Shown here one piece after another: positions 9,514 to 16,870 of a stretch of DNA of 64,000 bases. The notes below the pieces were generated by a model. It was not told the origin of the DNA, did not search any database, and worked only from the letters and a program-made list of their open reading frames with translations. The DNA is from Pontiella desulfatans (GTDB lineage Bacteria > Verrucomicrobiota > Kiritimatiellia > Kiritimatiellales > Pontiellaceae): assembly GCF_900890425.1 (NCBI RefSeq), contig NZ_CAAHFG010000004.1, forward strand, positions 124,001 through 188,000, given 5' to 3'. The translations under genes were made by a program, and so were the position numbers. Within the stretch, counting starts at the first letter, position 1. The number at the start of each line of letters is the position of its first letter.

Positions 9514-10494
9514 ATGAACGGGAAAAAAATTATCAAGTGGTTGGTGGTTGGCTCAGCGGCGGCAATCCTGCTGTCCGGTTGCGGAGGATCGACAGGCATG
9601 TCGGCGGACAGTGCGAATGCCAAGGGGCTCGCGTATCTGAACGGGGACGGGGTTTCGCCGGATGCTGCAAAGGCCGCCGAACTATTTCTCCAGGCCGCCG
9701 AGGCGGGCCATGGCGAGGCCATGATGAACCTGAGCACCTGCTACCTCTACGGCACGGGCGTCGAGGCCCATCCCGAAATCGCGTTCGGCTGGATCCAGAA
9801 AGCGGCCGATGCCGGCTACCCGAAGGCGCGGGCATACATTTCCATCTTCCACATCCAGGGCATTGGAACCCCGGAAAACCAGGAAAAGGCCATCACACTC
9901 CTGCAAGAAGAGTCGGCCGCAGGCAACCACCATGCCATGGCGATTCTTGCCAACTACTATGAAGTTGGCGCAGGTGTTCCCTTGGATCCGGCCAAGGCCA
10001 TCGAGCTCCACCGCCAGGCGGCCAACCACGGGAACGTCCTTTCCATGTATTATCTTGGCCGCTGCTATTCCAAGGGCATTGCCGGCGTTGCGCAGAACCA
10101 TGAAACGGCCGTCATGTGGTACCGGAAAGCGGCCGACGCTGGCTCGCTGGAAGCAACCGGCAAGCTGGGCGCCTGCTATGCCATGGGTACCGGCGTTGGA
10201 AAAGACGTCGACAAGGGACTCGGCCTGATCCGCGAGGCCGCCGAAGGCGGCGATGCCGACTCCATGCACAATCTCGGCGTTTGCCACGAACGCGGAATCG
10301 GCGTCCCGGAAGACCCTGCCGAGGCGGTTCGCTGGTATCGGCTGGGGGCCGAGGCCGGTTGCCCCGAGGCGATGTATAACCTTTCCACCTGCCTGGCCAA
10401 CGGCAAGGGGGTTGAAAAAAATCCTGCGGAAGCGGAACTCTGGCGCACCAAGGCGAACGAAAGCGGAACGCCACTGAGAGGACGAAACAGCTGA
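9514..10494 (+). CDS. Sel1-repeat lipoprotein
   Basis: 326 residues. The N-terminus '[16 protein letters not shown]' is a lipoprotein signal with lipobox LLSG-C, so the protein should be anchored to a membrane. From about residue 28 to the end it consists of Sel1-like repeats (roughly 36 residues each), seen as recurring 'A..LGxCYxxGxGVxxDxxKAxxLxxxAAExG' units, for example '[14 protein letters not shown]', '[14 protein letters not shown]' and '[14 protein letters not shown]'. Sel1 proteins act as protein-binding scaffolds, often in signalling or envelope functions. GGAG sits five bases upstream of the ATG. A strong terminator follows at 10521. Four further Sel1/TPR proteins occur near the right end of the window, so this family is expanded. 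Confidence 0.9.
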   Translation: MNGKKIIKWLVVGSAAAILLSGCGGSTGMSADSANAKGLAYLNGDGVSPDAAKAAELFLQAAEAGHGEAMMNLSTCYLYGTGVEAHPEIAFGWIQKAADAGYPKARAYISIFHIQGIGTPENQEKAITLLQEESAAGNHHAMAILANYYEVGAGVPLDPAKAIELHRQAANHGNVLSMYYLGRCYSKGIAGVAQNHETAVMWYRKAADAGSLEATGKLGACYAMGTGVGKDVDKGLGLIREAAEGGDADSMHNLGVCHERGIGVPEDPAEAVRWYRLGAEAGCPEAMYNLSTCLANGKGVEKNPAEAELWRTKANESGTPLRGRNS

Positions 10495-10520
10495 AGCTAA
10501 AATTCTACGTGTTTTGGATA

Positions 10521-10551
10521 AACCGGGCGGCTTACCGTCCGGTTTTTTTTT
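10521..10551 (+). terminator. rho-independent terminator of the Sel1 gene
   Basis: AACCGGGCGG, loop CTTA, CCGTCCGGTT: a 10-bp stem with one G-T pair, followed directly by a run of Ts. It lies 27 bases after the Sel1 lipoprotein stop. Confidence 0.9.
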
Positions 10552-10666
10552 CCTGAACCAACGATTGCCAAATAGAACCGATACGGTAATAGTTATTCCG
10601 TGCAAAAGGGAGTTGTCCTTATTCTTCTGGCGCACCTTTAAACTAAAGCGAACAAAAGGAGATGTC

Positions 10667-11359
10667 ATGCAGCAATATGGAGCTGAATTCTTCGGCACGT
10701 TCTGGTTGGTGTTGGGCGGTTGTGGGAGCGCGGTTTTAGCGGCGGCTTTTCCCGAAGTAGGCATAGGGCTACTCGGGGTTTCCTTGGCCTTTGGCCTAAC
10801 GGTGCTCACGATGGCCTATGCCATCGGCCACATTTCGGGCTGCCACCTCAACCCGGCGGTATCGGTTGGCCTGTGCGTGGGGGGAAGGTTCCCCGCGAAA
10901 CAACTTGCGCCCTACATCATCGCACAAGTGCTTGGCGCCATTGCGGCTGGAGGAGTGCTCTTCGTGATCGCGAACGGTCAAGCCGGCTTCGACGCCGCAG
11001 CCAGCGGATTTGCATCCAACGGTTTCGGCGAGCATTCGCCCGGCCAATATTCCATGTTGGCGGCTTTGGTCTGCGAAGTTGTCATGACCGCCATGTTCCT
11101 CATTGTTATCATGGGCGCAACCGATGAACGCGCCCCGGCCGGCTTTGCACCGATCGCCATCGGCCTTTGCCTGACCCTGATCCACCTCATCAGCATCCCG
11201 GTAACCAACACCTCGGTAAATCCCGCGCGCAGCACCGGCGTTGCCGTGTTCCAGGGAGGATGGGCTCTCAAGCAGTTGTGGCTCTTCTGGATTGCCCCGA
11301 TCATTGGAGCGGCCATCGGAGCCGTGCTCTACAAAGCCATCGGTAGCACCAAGGATTAG
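10667..11359 (+). CDS. aqpZ: aquaporin Z
   Basis: 230 residues with the six-span MIP fold and both NPA boxes: '[15 protein letters not shown]' near residue 63 and '[14 protein letters not shown]' near residue 185. The GxxR-type filter context (arginine after the second NPA, 'NPARS') and overall length match bacterial water-selective AqpZ in the inner membrane. The ATG at 10667 has GGAG six bases upstream; a longer frame starting at 10514 would read through the preceding terminator and is not used. A terminator follows at 11384. About 300 bases downstream lies a decayed copy of this gene's 3' end. Confidence 0.94.
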   Translation: MQQYGAEFFGTFWLVLGGCGSAVLAAAFPEVGIGLLGVSLAFGLTVLTMAYAIGHISGCHLNPAVSVGLCVGGRFPAKQLAPYIIAQVLGAIAAGGVLFVIANGQAGFDAAASGFASNGFGEHSPGQYSMLAALVCEVVMTAMFLIVIMGATDERAPAGFAPIAIGLCLTLIHLISIPVTNTSVNPARSTGVAVFQGGWALKQLWLFWIAPIIGAAIGAVLYKAIGSTKD

Positions 11360-11383
11360 CTTTTCCCAGCCGTACCGATCCGG

Positions 11384-11416
11384 CCCGCTCCAGGTTTCTA
11401 CCGGGGCGGGTTTTTT
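11384..11416 (+). terminator. rho-independent terminator of aqpZ
   Basis: CCCGCTCC, a bulged A, GGT, loop TTCT, ACC GGGGCGGG: an 11-bp stem with one bulge and one G-T pair, then six Ts. It lies 24 bases after the aqpZ stop. Confidence 0.88.
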
Positions 11417-11516
11417 ATATTAAGATGAATTTCCAACTTCGCCCATATGCCCCTTTTCAGGGTTCACGGCATGGAAGGTGCAAGGATATTTAGCCTAAAT
11501 TAAGAAAGGCTAAATC

Positions 11517-11654
11517 ATGAAAGTTATCCATGTAGTTATGCTCATTAGCCTCCTGTTCACCTTCGGATGCCAGAAAATCGACACAGCCCTTCTAGGTGGA
11601 AACCAAGATACCCAGGCCACCATCGAAGGGGACATCGATGCCTTGCAATTGTAG
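11517..11654 (+). CDS. 45-residue lipoprotein
   Basis: MKVIHVVMLISLLFTFGC followed by 27 polar residues (to IDALQL). The lipobox is FTFG-C, so the mature peptide would be a 28-residue lipid-anchored tail. AAAGG lies about eight bases upstream. Its size resembles entericidin-type or other micro-lipoproteins but no specific family is recognisable. It sits between intact aqpZ and a decayed aqpZ tail, so it may have arrived with the rearrangement that made that remnant. It is real only if expressed: the evidence is the lipobox, the ribosome site and the clean frame. Confidence 0.55.
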   Translation: MKVIHVVMLISLLFTFGCQKIDTALLGGNQDTQATIEGDIDALQL

Positions 11655-11663
11655 GATCGCCTG

Positions 11664-11845
11664 AGGATCCTGCGGCATTATTCCGCAACGCCATTTGAAT
11701 TGATTCCGTCGGAAGAATCCCGGGAACAAACACCTCGGCCAATCCGGCGCGAAACACGGATGCAGCCATCCTCCATGGCGGATGGGCTCTTAAACCGTTG
11801 TGTCGGAGCCGGTATCTACAAAGCTATCGGCAGCACCAAGGATTG
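11664..11845 (+). pseudogene. aqpZ: decayed 3' end of an aquaporin Z gene
   Basis: The translated stretch 'GTNTSANPARNTDAAILHGG' continuing 'WALKPL', then after a frameshift and deletion '[15 protein letters not shown]', lines up with the intact aqpZ end ('[20 protein letters not shown]', '[11 protein letters not shown]'-like). Upstream 'DPAALFRNAI' plus a stop aligns with '[11 protein letters not shown]'. It has an in-frame stop, a frameshift and a missing stretch, so it is not functional. The similarity continues past the stop codon position ('GGTTTTCCCGGCC' against 'AGCTTTTCCCAGCC'), so it derives from a whole 3' region. A GC-rich hairpin (CCCGCCCG...CGGGCGGG) follows at about 11866. Confidence 0.85.
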
Positions 11846-11910
11846 GTTTTCCCGGCCCGAACCTATCCCGCCCGATCCGGGCGGGGGTGTCACCCCGGAC
11901 TGATCTTTTT

Positions 11911-12243
11911 TCATTTGGCACCAATCAAGGCGTCCAGCTTGGCGGCACAAATGAAGTCGTTGTTCGACAGCCCGCCGATAGCATGGGTTGCATAGGTGAC
12001 CTTGCAGGTTTTATACCCTACCAAGAGATCGGGATGGTGATCCTCCCGATGCGACACATAGGCCGACGCGTTCACGAAGGCCATTGCCTCGTAATAGTTC
12101 CGAAAACCAAAGGTCTTGCTGATTTCGTTTCCCACGCGCTCCCAGCCATCCAACTCGGCAAGGAGAGCATCCGCCTGTTCCGGCGACAATGGATCGACGC
12201 CCCCTTCGCAAGGGGCGCACCGTTCATTTCTCAGATAACTCAT
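11911..12243 (-). CDS. phhB: pterin-4a-carbinolamine dehydratase
   Basis: 110 residues with the conserved core 'HREDHHPDLLVGYKTCKV' and 'THAIGGLSNNDFICAAKLD', the signature of 4a-hydroxytetrahydrobiopterin dehydratases (catalytic histidines in the first motif). The enzyme recycles the pterin cofactor of aromatic amino acid hydroxylases; many bacteria have it without a hydroxylase, where its role is less clear. A cysteine pair near the N-terminus ('CAPCEGG') is typical of one bacterial subgroup. GGAGG seven bases upstream fixes the ATG at 12243. It follows the isochorismatase-like gene by 34 bases and may be cotranscribed. Confidence 0.92.
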   Translation of the reverse strand: MSYLRNERCAPCEGGVDPLSPEQADALLAELDGWERVGNEISKTFGFRNYYEAMAFVNASAYVSHREDHHPDLLVGYKTCKVTYATHAIGGLSNNDFICAAKLDALIGAK

Positions 12244-12277
12244 GGAAGTTCCTCCGTTTAACGAAGGAACCATAGAC

Positions 12278-12817
12278 CTATTTGATTAACTTGAGAAGCT
12301 CCTTGAAGCGCAGATCGGCCGCATCGCGCAACAGGGCAAACAAGGCGGTCTCCGTTGGGATCACCTGCGCCCCGGCAGCGCGCATCGCCTGCAACGCCAG
12401 CACTTTGTTTTCGGGTGCGCGCGAGGAAACGGCATCCGCAACAACAAACACCTCGCTTCCCATTTCCAAGAGATCGACGGCGGTCTGATAGACGCACACA
12501 TGCGTCTCGATGCCCACCAGGATAAACTGCCGACGCCCCAGCCGTTCAAGCTGTTCCATGAACATCGGTTCACCGCAGCAACTGAACGCCGACTTGGAAA
12601 CCACAACCTCATCGGCAAGCAACGATTTAAAGGGTTCGCTGGTCGGGCCTAGCTTTTCGGGAATCTGTTCGGTTCCAACAACCGGAACCTCCAGCAACTG
12701 CGCGCATTTCACCAACTTTTCCAGGTTGGCATCGAGCTCCTCTTTCCCGTCCATGATGCCATGCAGGCGGCCCTGCACATCGATGAATACCAAAACGGCT
12801 TCTTCTTTCTTAAGCAT
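12278..12817 (-). CDS. isochorismatase-family cysteine hydrolase
   Basis: 179 residues. The catalytic triad of the family is visible: Asp13 ('VFIDVQGRL'), Lys75 ('VVSKSAFSC') and Cys108 ('GIETHVCVYQTAVDLLE'). The 'cis' peptide context before the cysteine and the Rossmann-like fold pattern are intact. This group (YcaC-like) hydrolyses small amides or related compounds; the substrate is not predictable here. It is followed on the same strand by the pterin dehydratase gene, with only 34 bases between, suggesting one transcript. Confidence 0.9.
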   Translation of the reverse strand: MLKKEEAVLVFIDVQGRLHGIMDGKEELDANLEKLVKCAQLLEVPVVGTEQIPEKLGPTSEPFKSLLADEVVVSKSAFSCCGEPMFMEQLERLGRRQFILVGIETHVCVYQTAVDLLEMGSEVFVVADAVSSRAPENKVLALQAMRAAGAQVIPTETALFALLRDAADLRFKELLKLIK

Positions 12818-12905
12818 AGCTTCTCCTGATTTAGCTGCGATTCGTAATGCGTAAAAGAAGGAACCCGAAACCCTGCCAAGTCAATTACGCAATACGGATT
12901 ACTCG

Positions 12906-14255
12906 TTACCCTATCTCATACTGATTCAATTTGCGGTGCAGCGTACGTCGGCTGATCCCGAGCCTTTCGGCCGCTTTCGTCCGGTTGCCGCCGGTCTTTT
13001 CCAGCGCCTGGATGACCATGCGCTTTTCCATTTCATCGACCGTCAACTCGGCATCGATCTTCACGTCGCCGCCACCCTGCGCCTGCTCGCGAACCTGCGC
13101 CGGGATGTCGGCCACATCCAACACCGTGCCGCGCGCCAGCACCACCATGCGCTCCACCAGATTACGCAGCTCGCGGATGTTGCCCGGCCAGCCGTAGGCC
13201 GAAAGCATTTCGTAGGCCGCCGGGGTAAAGCCTTCGATCCGTTTGCCGTTCTCCTCGTTGAACACGGCGAGGTAGTGGTTCAGCAGCAAAAGAATATCGT
13301 CCTGACGATCGCGCAGCGGCGGCAACGTGATGACCACGACGTACAAGCGATAGAACAGGTCTTCGCGGAAATCGCCTTCGTCCACCATCGTCTTCAGATC
13401 GCGGTTGGTTGCGGCGATCAAACGGGTATCGACGTCCACGGGCGTATCGCCGCCGACGCGCTCCACCTGCCGCTCTTCCAATGCCCTGAGTATCTTCACC
13501 TGCACCGAGGCGTCGATCTCCGAAATCTCATCGAGGAACAACGAACCGCCGTCTGCCTTTTCAAAGCGACCGACGCGCCGCTCCATCGCCCCGGTAAACG
13601 CGCCCTTTTCATGGCCGAACAATTCGCTCTCCAGAATATTCTGCGAAAGCGCCGCGCAGTGCACCGCCACGAACGCGCCTTTGCTACGGGGGCTCAACTG
13701 ATGAATCGCCTTGGCCACCAGCTCCTTGCCCGTGCCGCTCTCGCCCTGGATCAGCACGGTTGCGCGCGACTGCGCCACCTGCCGGATCGTATCGAACACC
13801 TCCTGCATCGCGGAGGAGCGGCCAATAATGTTTTCCAGGCCATACTTGCTGTCGAGCTGCACCTTGAGCTGCTCGTTTTCCAGCTCGATCCTTTTCGCCT
13901 TCAGCACCCGGCCGAGCACCAGCTCCAGCTTGTCGAGGTTGATCGGCTTGGTCATGAAATCCGTCGCGCCGTGCTTCATCGCCTCGACCGCCAGCTCCAC
14001 ATCGCCATAGGCCGTCAGGATAATCACCGTCAGCTCCGGATGGTTCGCCAGCGCCCGCCGCATCAGCGCAATGCCATCCATCCCCGGCATGCGCACATCG
14101 CTCAAAAGCACATCGATCCGCTGCGCAGACAATATCTCCAGCGCCGCCGCCCCGTTCTCTGCGGCAAACACGAGATAGTCCCGCCGCAAGGCACGGACCA
14201 ACCCGTCGCGCGCACTCTTCTCGTCGTCTACAATCAATACCGTCGGCTTGCTCAT
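12906..14255 (-). CDS. NtrC-family sigma-54-dependent response regulator
   Basis: 449 residues with three domains in order: a receiver domain (about 1-120; 'VLIVDDEKSARDGL', 'DVLLSDVRMPGMDGI' with the phospho-acceptor Asp, and the conserved Lys in 'FMTKPINLDKL'), an AAA+ sigma-54 activator domain (Walker A 'GESGTGKE', sigma-54 contact loop 'GAFTGAMERR', 'GSLFLDEI'), and a Fis-type helix-turn-helix at the end ('GGNRTKAAERLGISRRTLHR'). The ATG at 14255 has AGGA six bases upstream. It is the last gene of an operon with a PAS-containing histidine kinase and a small unknown protein, so the kinase is its likely partner. Target genes must use sigma-54. Confidence 0.95.
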   Translation of the reverse strand: MSKPTVLIVDDEKSARDGLVRALRRDYLVFAAENGAAALEILSAQRIDVLLSDVRMPGMDGIALMRRALANHPELTVIILTAYGDVELAVEAMKHGATDFMTKPINLDKLELVLGRVLKAKRIELENEQLKVQLDSKYGLENIIGRSSAMQEVFDTIRQVAQSRATVLIQGESGTGKELVAKAIHQLSPRSKGAFVAVHCAALSQNILESELFGHEKGAFTGAMERRVGRFEKADGGSLFLDEISEIDASVQVKILRALEERQVERVGGDTPVDVDTRLIAATNRDLKTMVDEGDFREDLFYRLYVVVITLPPLRDRQDDILLLLNHYLAVFNEENGKRIEGFTPAAYEMLSAYGWPGNIRELRNLVERMVVLARGTVLDVADIPAQVREQAQGGGDVKIDAELTVDEMEKRMVIQALEKTGGNRTKAAERLGISRRTLHRKLNQYEIG

Positions 14256-14339
14256 ACATGTCCTTTTCCAACACGAAGTACGCAAAGAGCGCAAAACCTG
14301 AAAACCTTGCGCCAATCCGCAACCGCTTAAGATTTCCTT

Positions 14340-14663
14340 TTATCCACTCTTTACAGGTTTCTTCTTTATCCAAATATCCTGGGCTGAGTATTTGAACGAA
14401 ATACCCACCTTCTCTTTTTCCAAATGGGTCAAAGAATATTCAATGAACCTCCCGGTAGACGGCCAATGAACTTTGTATTGCAGACGATCTCCATCCCACT
14501 TTACGTCGTATACCTCCGCCTTCTCACCGTCAAAGGTGTCAGTAACCGCTACTTTATACTCTCCCTTGGAAGTCGAGATGCGATGCTCCACATCCTCCAT
14601 TAACGGATCGACAGACGTCCATCTCCCGACCAATCCTCGATATATCTCAACGTTAGCTGTCAT
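14340..14663 (-). CDS. hypothetical protein inside the two-component operon
   Basis: 107 residues from MTANVEIYRGLVG, soluble, no signal peptide. The sequence reads like a small beta-barrel or SH3-like fold ('GRWTSVDP', 'YDVKWDGDRLQYKVHWPSTG', 'ISFKYSAQDIWIKKKP'). I do not recognise the family. GGAG five bases before the ATG supports translation. It sits between the histidine kinase (ending 14724) and the response regulator (starting 14255) on the same strand, so a link to the signalling pair is possible. The flanking intergenic stretches carry degenerate 'CGCAAAG/CACGAAG' repeats. Confidence 0.7.
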   Translation of the reverse strand: MTANVEIYRGLVGRWTSVDPLMEDVEHRISTSKGEYKVAVTDTFDGEKAEVYDVKWDGDRLQYKVHWPSTGRFIEYSLTHLEKEKVGISFKYSAQDIWIKKKPVKSG

Positions 14664-14723
14664 AACCACTCCATCCACATATCAGTTCTGCTCTTCGCGC
14701 TCTTTGCGTCCTTCTGTAAAAAA

Positions 14724-15896
14724 TCATTCCTGCTCCGGAGCTTCCAGCAAATTCAACCGCGCGTCCTCGCGCGGGAAGCGAAGCGTCATCCGGGTTCCGT
14801 GGCCGGGTTCGGAATTGATTTCGATCTCGCCGCCGTGGTCGCGCATGATGCGCTGGACAATCATCATGCCCAGCCCGGTGCCCTCGGCCTTGGTGGTGTG
14901 GTAGGGTTCGTAGATCGCGCCCAGCTTTTCCGGATCGATCCCGCTGCCGTTGTCCTCCACCACCACGCCGACAAACCGATCGGAAAGGTAGGTTTCGATC
15001 TTGAGGATGCCGCCATCGGACATCGCCTGCAACGCGTTTTTGACGACATTGAAAAACACCTGCTTCACCTGGGTTTCATCGACGGCAACCGCAGGAACGT
15101 CATCCGCAAAATCGGTCTCGACCAGCATGCGCCGATCCTTGATTTCGTGCTTCATCACGCCCAGCGTCTCTTTGATGAGCTCCTGCAACTTGTGCGGCAT
15201 CCGCTCCGGGAGCGATGGACGCAACGCCTTGAGGAATTGGCGAATGATGGTGTCGAGCCGCCCCACTTCCTTCCGCGAAACATCAACCAGCTCCTTCAAC
15301 TCGGCTTTGGCGGTCGCGTCCTCGAGATATCCGATCTCGCGGTCGAGCAGTTGCAAATGGATGTTGATGGAGTTGAGCGGATTGCCGATCTCGTGCGCAA
15401 CGCCCGCCGCCAGCAGGCTCAGCGCATGCAACCGCTCCGACTCGATCGAATCGGCCGTGCTTTCGCGCTCGCGGGTCACATCGCGGAAGATCACCACCGC
15501 CCCCTCTTCCTTCTCATCGACCGCCCGGAGCGGGACGACATAGAATTCCATGAAGCGATGTTTCGGGTAGGTAATCTCGATCTCGCGCCGAACCAGCTGG
15601 CTCCATTCATATTCATCGAGGTCGAGCACCAGGTCCCAGTGGATATCCTTCAGGTAGCGCTCGATCTTCGTACCCTGCGCATCGTCGAGCTTAAAGCCCA
15701 GAAACTGCTCCGCCGCCCGGTTGGCATACGAAATCTGCGCCTTGGGATCGAGCACGATGATCCCCTCCTCCAACGCCTGGAAAATGGTTTCCATCAGCCC
15801 CTTTTCCCGCGCCAGACGGAGGAAATAGGTTTGCAGGCTCCCCTTGTCCAGATGATCCAAACGATCAACCAATTTATCAAAGAATCCCGGTTTCAT
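14724..15896 (-). CDS. PAS-domain sensor histidine kinase (NtrB-like)
   Basis: 390 residues from MKPGFFDKLVDRLD. No membrane span is visible, so it should be cytoplasmic. Domains: a PAS domain (about 40-160; 'ALEEGIIVLDPKAQISYANRAAEQFLG'), a dimerisation/phospho-acceptor domain with the H box 'AAGVAHEIGNPLNSINIHL', and a HATPase_c domain with N box 'NVVKNALQAM', G1 'VEDNGSGI' and G2 'GTGLGMMIV'. This is the layout of NtrB-like kinases paired with sigma-54 activators, and the response regulator lies two genes downstream. A perfect 24-bp palindrome lies about 65 bases upstream of the start (15961-15984) and could control the operon. Confidence 0.93.
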   Translation of the reverse strand: MKPGFFDKLVDRLDHLDKGSLQTYFLRLAREKGLMETIFQALEEGIIVLDPKAQISYANRAAEQFLGFKLDDAQGTKIERYLKDIHWDLVLDLDEYEWSQLVRREIEITYPKHRFMEFYVVPLRAVDEKEEGAVVIFRDVTRERESTADSIESERLHALSLLAAGVAHEIGNPLNSINIHLQLLDREIGYLEDATAKAELKELVDVSRKEVGRLDTIIRQFLKALRPSLPERMPHKLQELIKETLGVMKHEIKDRRMLVETDFADDVPAVAVDETQVKQVFFNVVKNALQAMSDGGILKIETYLSDRFVGVVVEDNGSGIDPEKLGAIYEPYHTTKAEGTGLGMMIVQRIMRDHGGEIEINSEPGHGTRMTLRFPREDARLNLLEAPEQE

Positions 15897-15960
15897 GGGC
15901 ACGACTGTGCCATAACGGCGCAGCCGATGCAAGCCGAACACCTTGCGACGTTATGGCGCA

Positions 15961-15984
15961 TTTCACACCTTTAAAGGTGTGAAA
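15961..15984. promoter_or_regulatory. perfect palindrome upstream of the histidine kinase, possible operator
   Basis: TTTCACACCTTT followed directly by AAAGGTGTGAAA, a perfect 24-bp palindrome. The core CACACCT/AGGTGTG is shared with the inverted repeat at 9385-9410. A second inverted repeat nearby pairs GCCATAACG (15909-15917) with CGTTATGGC (15949-15957). Both lie between the kinase start and the remnant at 15985-16284. Confidence 0.55.
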
Positions 15985-16284
15985 CAAGAGCGCGAATCCG
16001 CTACCGTTTGGGGCATCGCAGGATCCAACGACCTCTCCGCAACCACTGTGGATACTGTTGAAGTCGGCGCAACCATCACCGCCAGCAACCTCGACTTCGG
16101 CCACGGCTACAAATACGCTGTTCTACTCGAAGACGCTACCGTAAACGATTGGCTCTCGGCCGACAGCCCGCTCTTCCAACGCCTGGAAGGCAAGGGGGCA
16201 GACGACGGCAATCGGGCGAACGACTTTACCAACAAGGCTGATCCATTGAACGGCGGGTTCGGCGAACCAGCCCTACCCAATTAA
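15985..16284 (+). pseudogene. fragment of a secreted-type protein gene
   Basis: An open stretch encodes 'TVWGIAGSNDLSATTVDTVE' and, further on, 'HGYKYAVLLEDATVNDWLS', ending at a stop at 16282. It has no start codon or ribosome site of its own apart from a frame running through the palindrome, and no signal peptide, so it looks like the 3' piece of a larger gene. A shorter piece of the same sequence ('GSKDLSAT' joined to 'AVLLEDATVE') occurs at 22187-22269. I cannot name the parent family. Confidence 0.4.
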
Positions 16285-16870
16285 ATCCTGCATTTAGTCC
16301 CGCCTTCAGTCCCACCGCCAGTTTCTCTGGTTTTTTCATGCATTAGACTTCCGCAGAAACATCGCCTGAACCACTCTTGGCGCCCCTTATTTGCTCAGCA
16401 AATTGTCATTCGCGTTGCTCATGGCCATCCTTCGGCCGGTGGACGCAAAGCGAGCCCAACGAAACAAGGGCACCCGAAGCCGCACCTTGCCGGGTGTAGC
16501 GGCATTTCAACTAAGCTTGCGAAGACACGTAGTATAGCTGACGCGAAACGGCAGTGGAGTCCAAACGAGGCAGCCTTGCGGATTAGCCGCCCAAAGGCGG
16601 GTGTCTTCGTGCCGTCCACACCTCTTAGTGGCCAAAAAAACCGCACCGACCAATGCGTAATTGCGTCTGGCTTGTGAGGTGGTCACGGCCTTGTTGCTTC
16701 CAATGCATGGAAACCATGATGGGCTGGAACCCGGCAACTTGTTCTTTCGCTATGTAGACAAGGTTTAAATAACATATCCAAAAATATTATCATTCAATTC
16801 TTCATCTAATCTGCTTAGACTCCGCTCCGTTCTTGCGGAAGCGTAACCCAAATAATCGGGAGATATCGCC
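16285..16870. other. 586-base stretch without a recognisable gene
   Basis: Only short overlapping frames without ribosome sites are present. I see no tRNA, no clear RNA gene and no insertion-sequence ends. The right end must carry the promoter and leader of the fibre operon that starts at 16871; 'AATCGGGAGATATCGCC' just before that ATG includes its GGGAG ribosome site. The middle (about 16410-16700) is rich in short complementary stretches and may be structured. Confidence 0.5.

Noticed and set aside
12936-14330. Long plus-strand frame opposite the response regulator
   Set aside because: Shadow of a conserved gene in GC-rich DNA; arginine/histidine/glutamine-rich sequence without domains.
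15897-15915. Possible sigma-54 promoter (TGGCAC...TGCCC) before the histidine kinase
   Set aside because: Spacing between the GG and GC elements is one base short and it lies too close to the start codon.
16419-16737. Small frames in the 16.3-16.9 kb gap
   Set aside because: Overlapping frames on several readings, no ribosome sites, no recognisable protein pattern.
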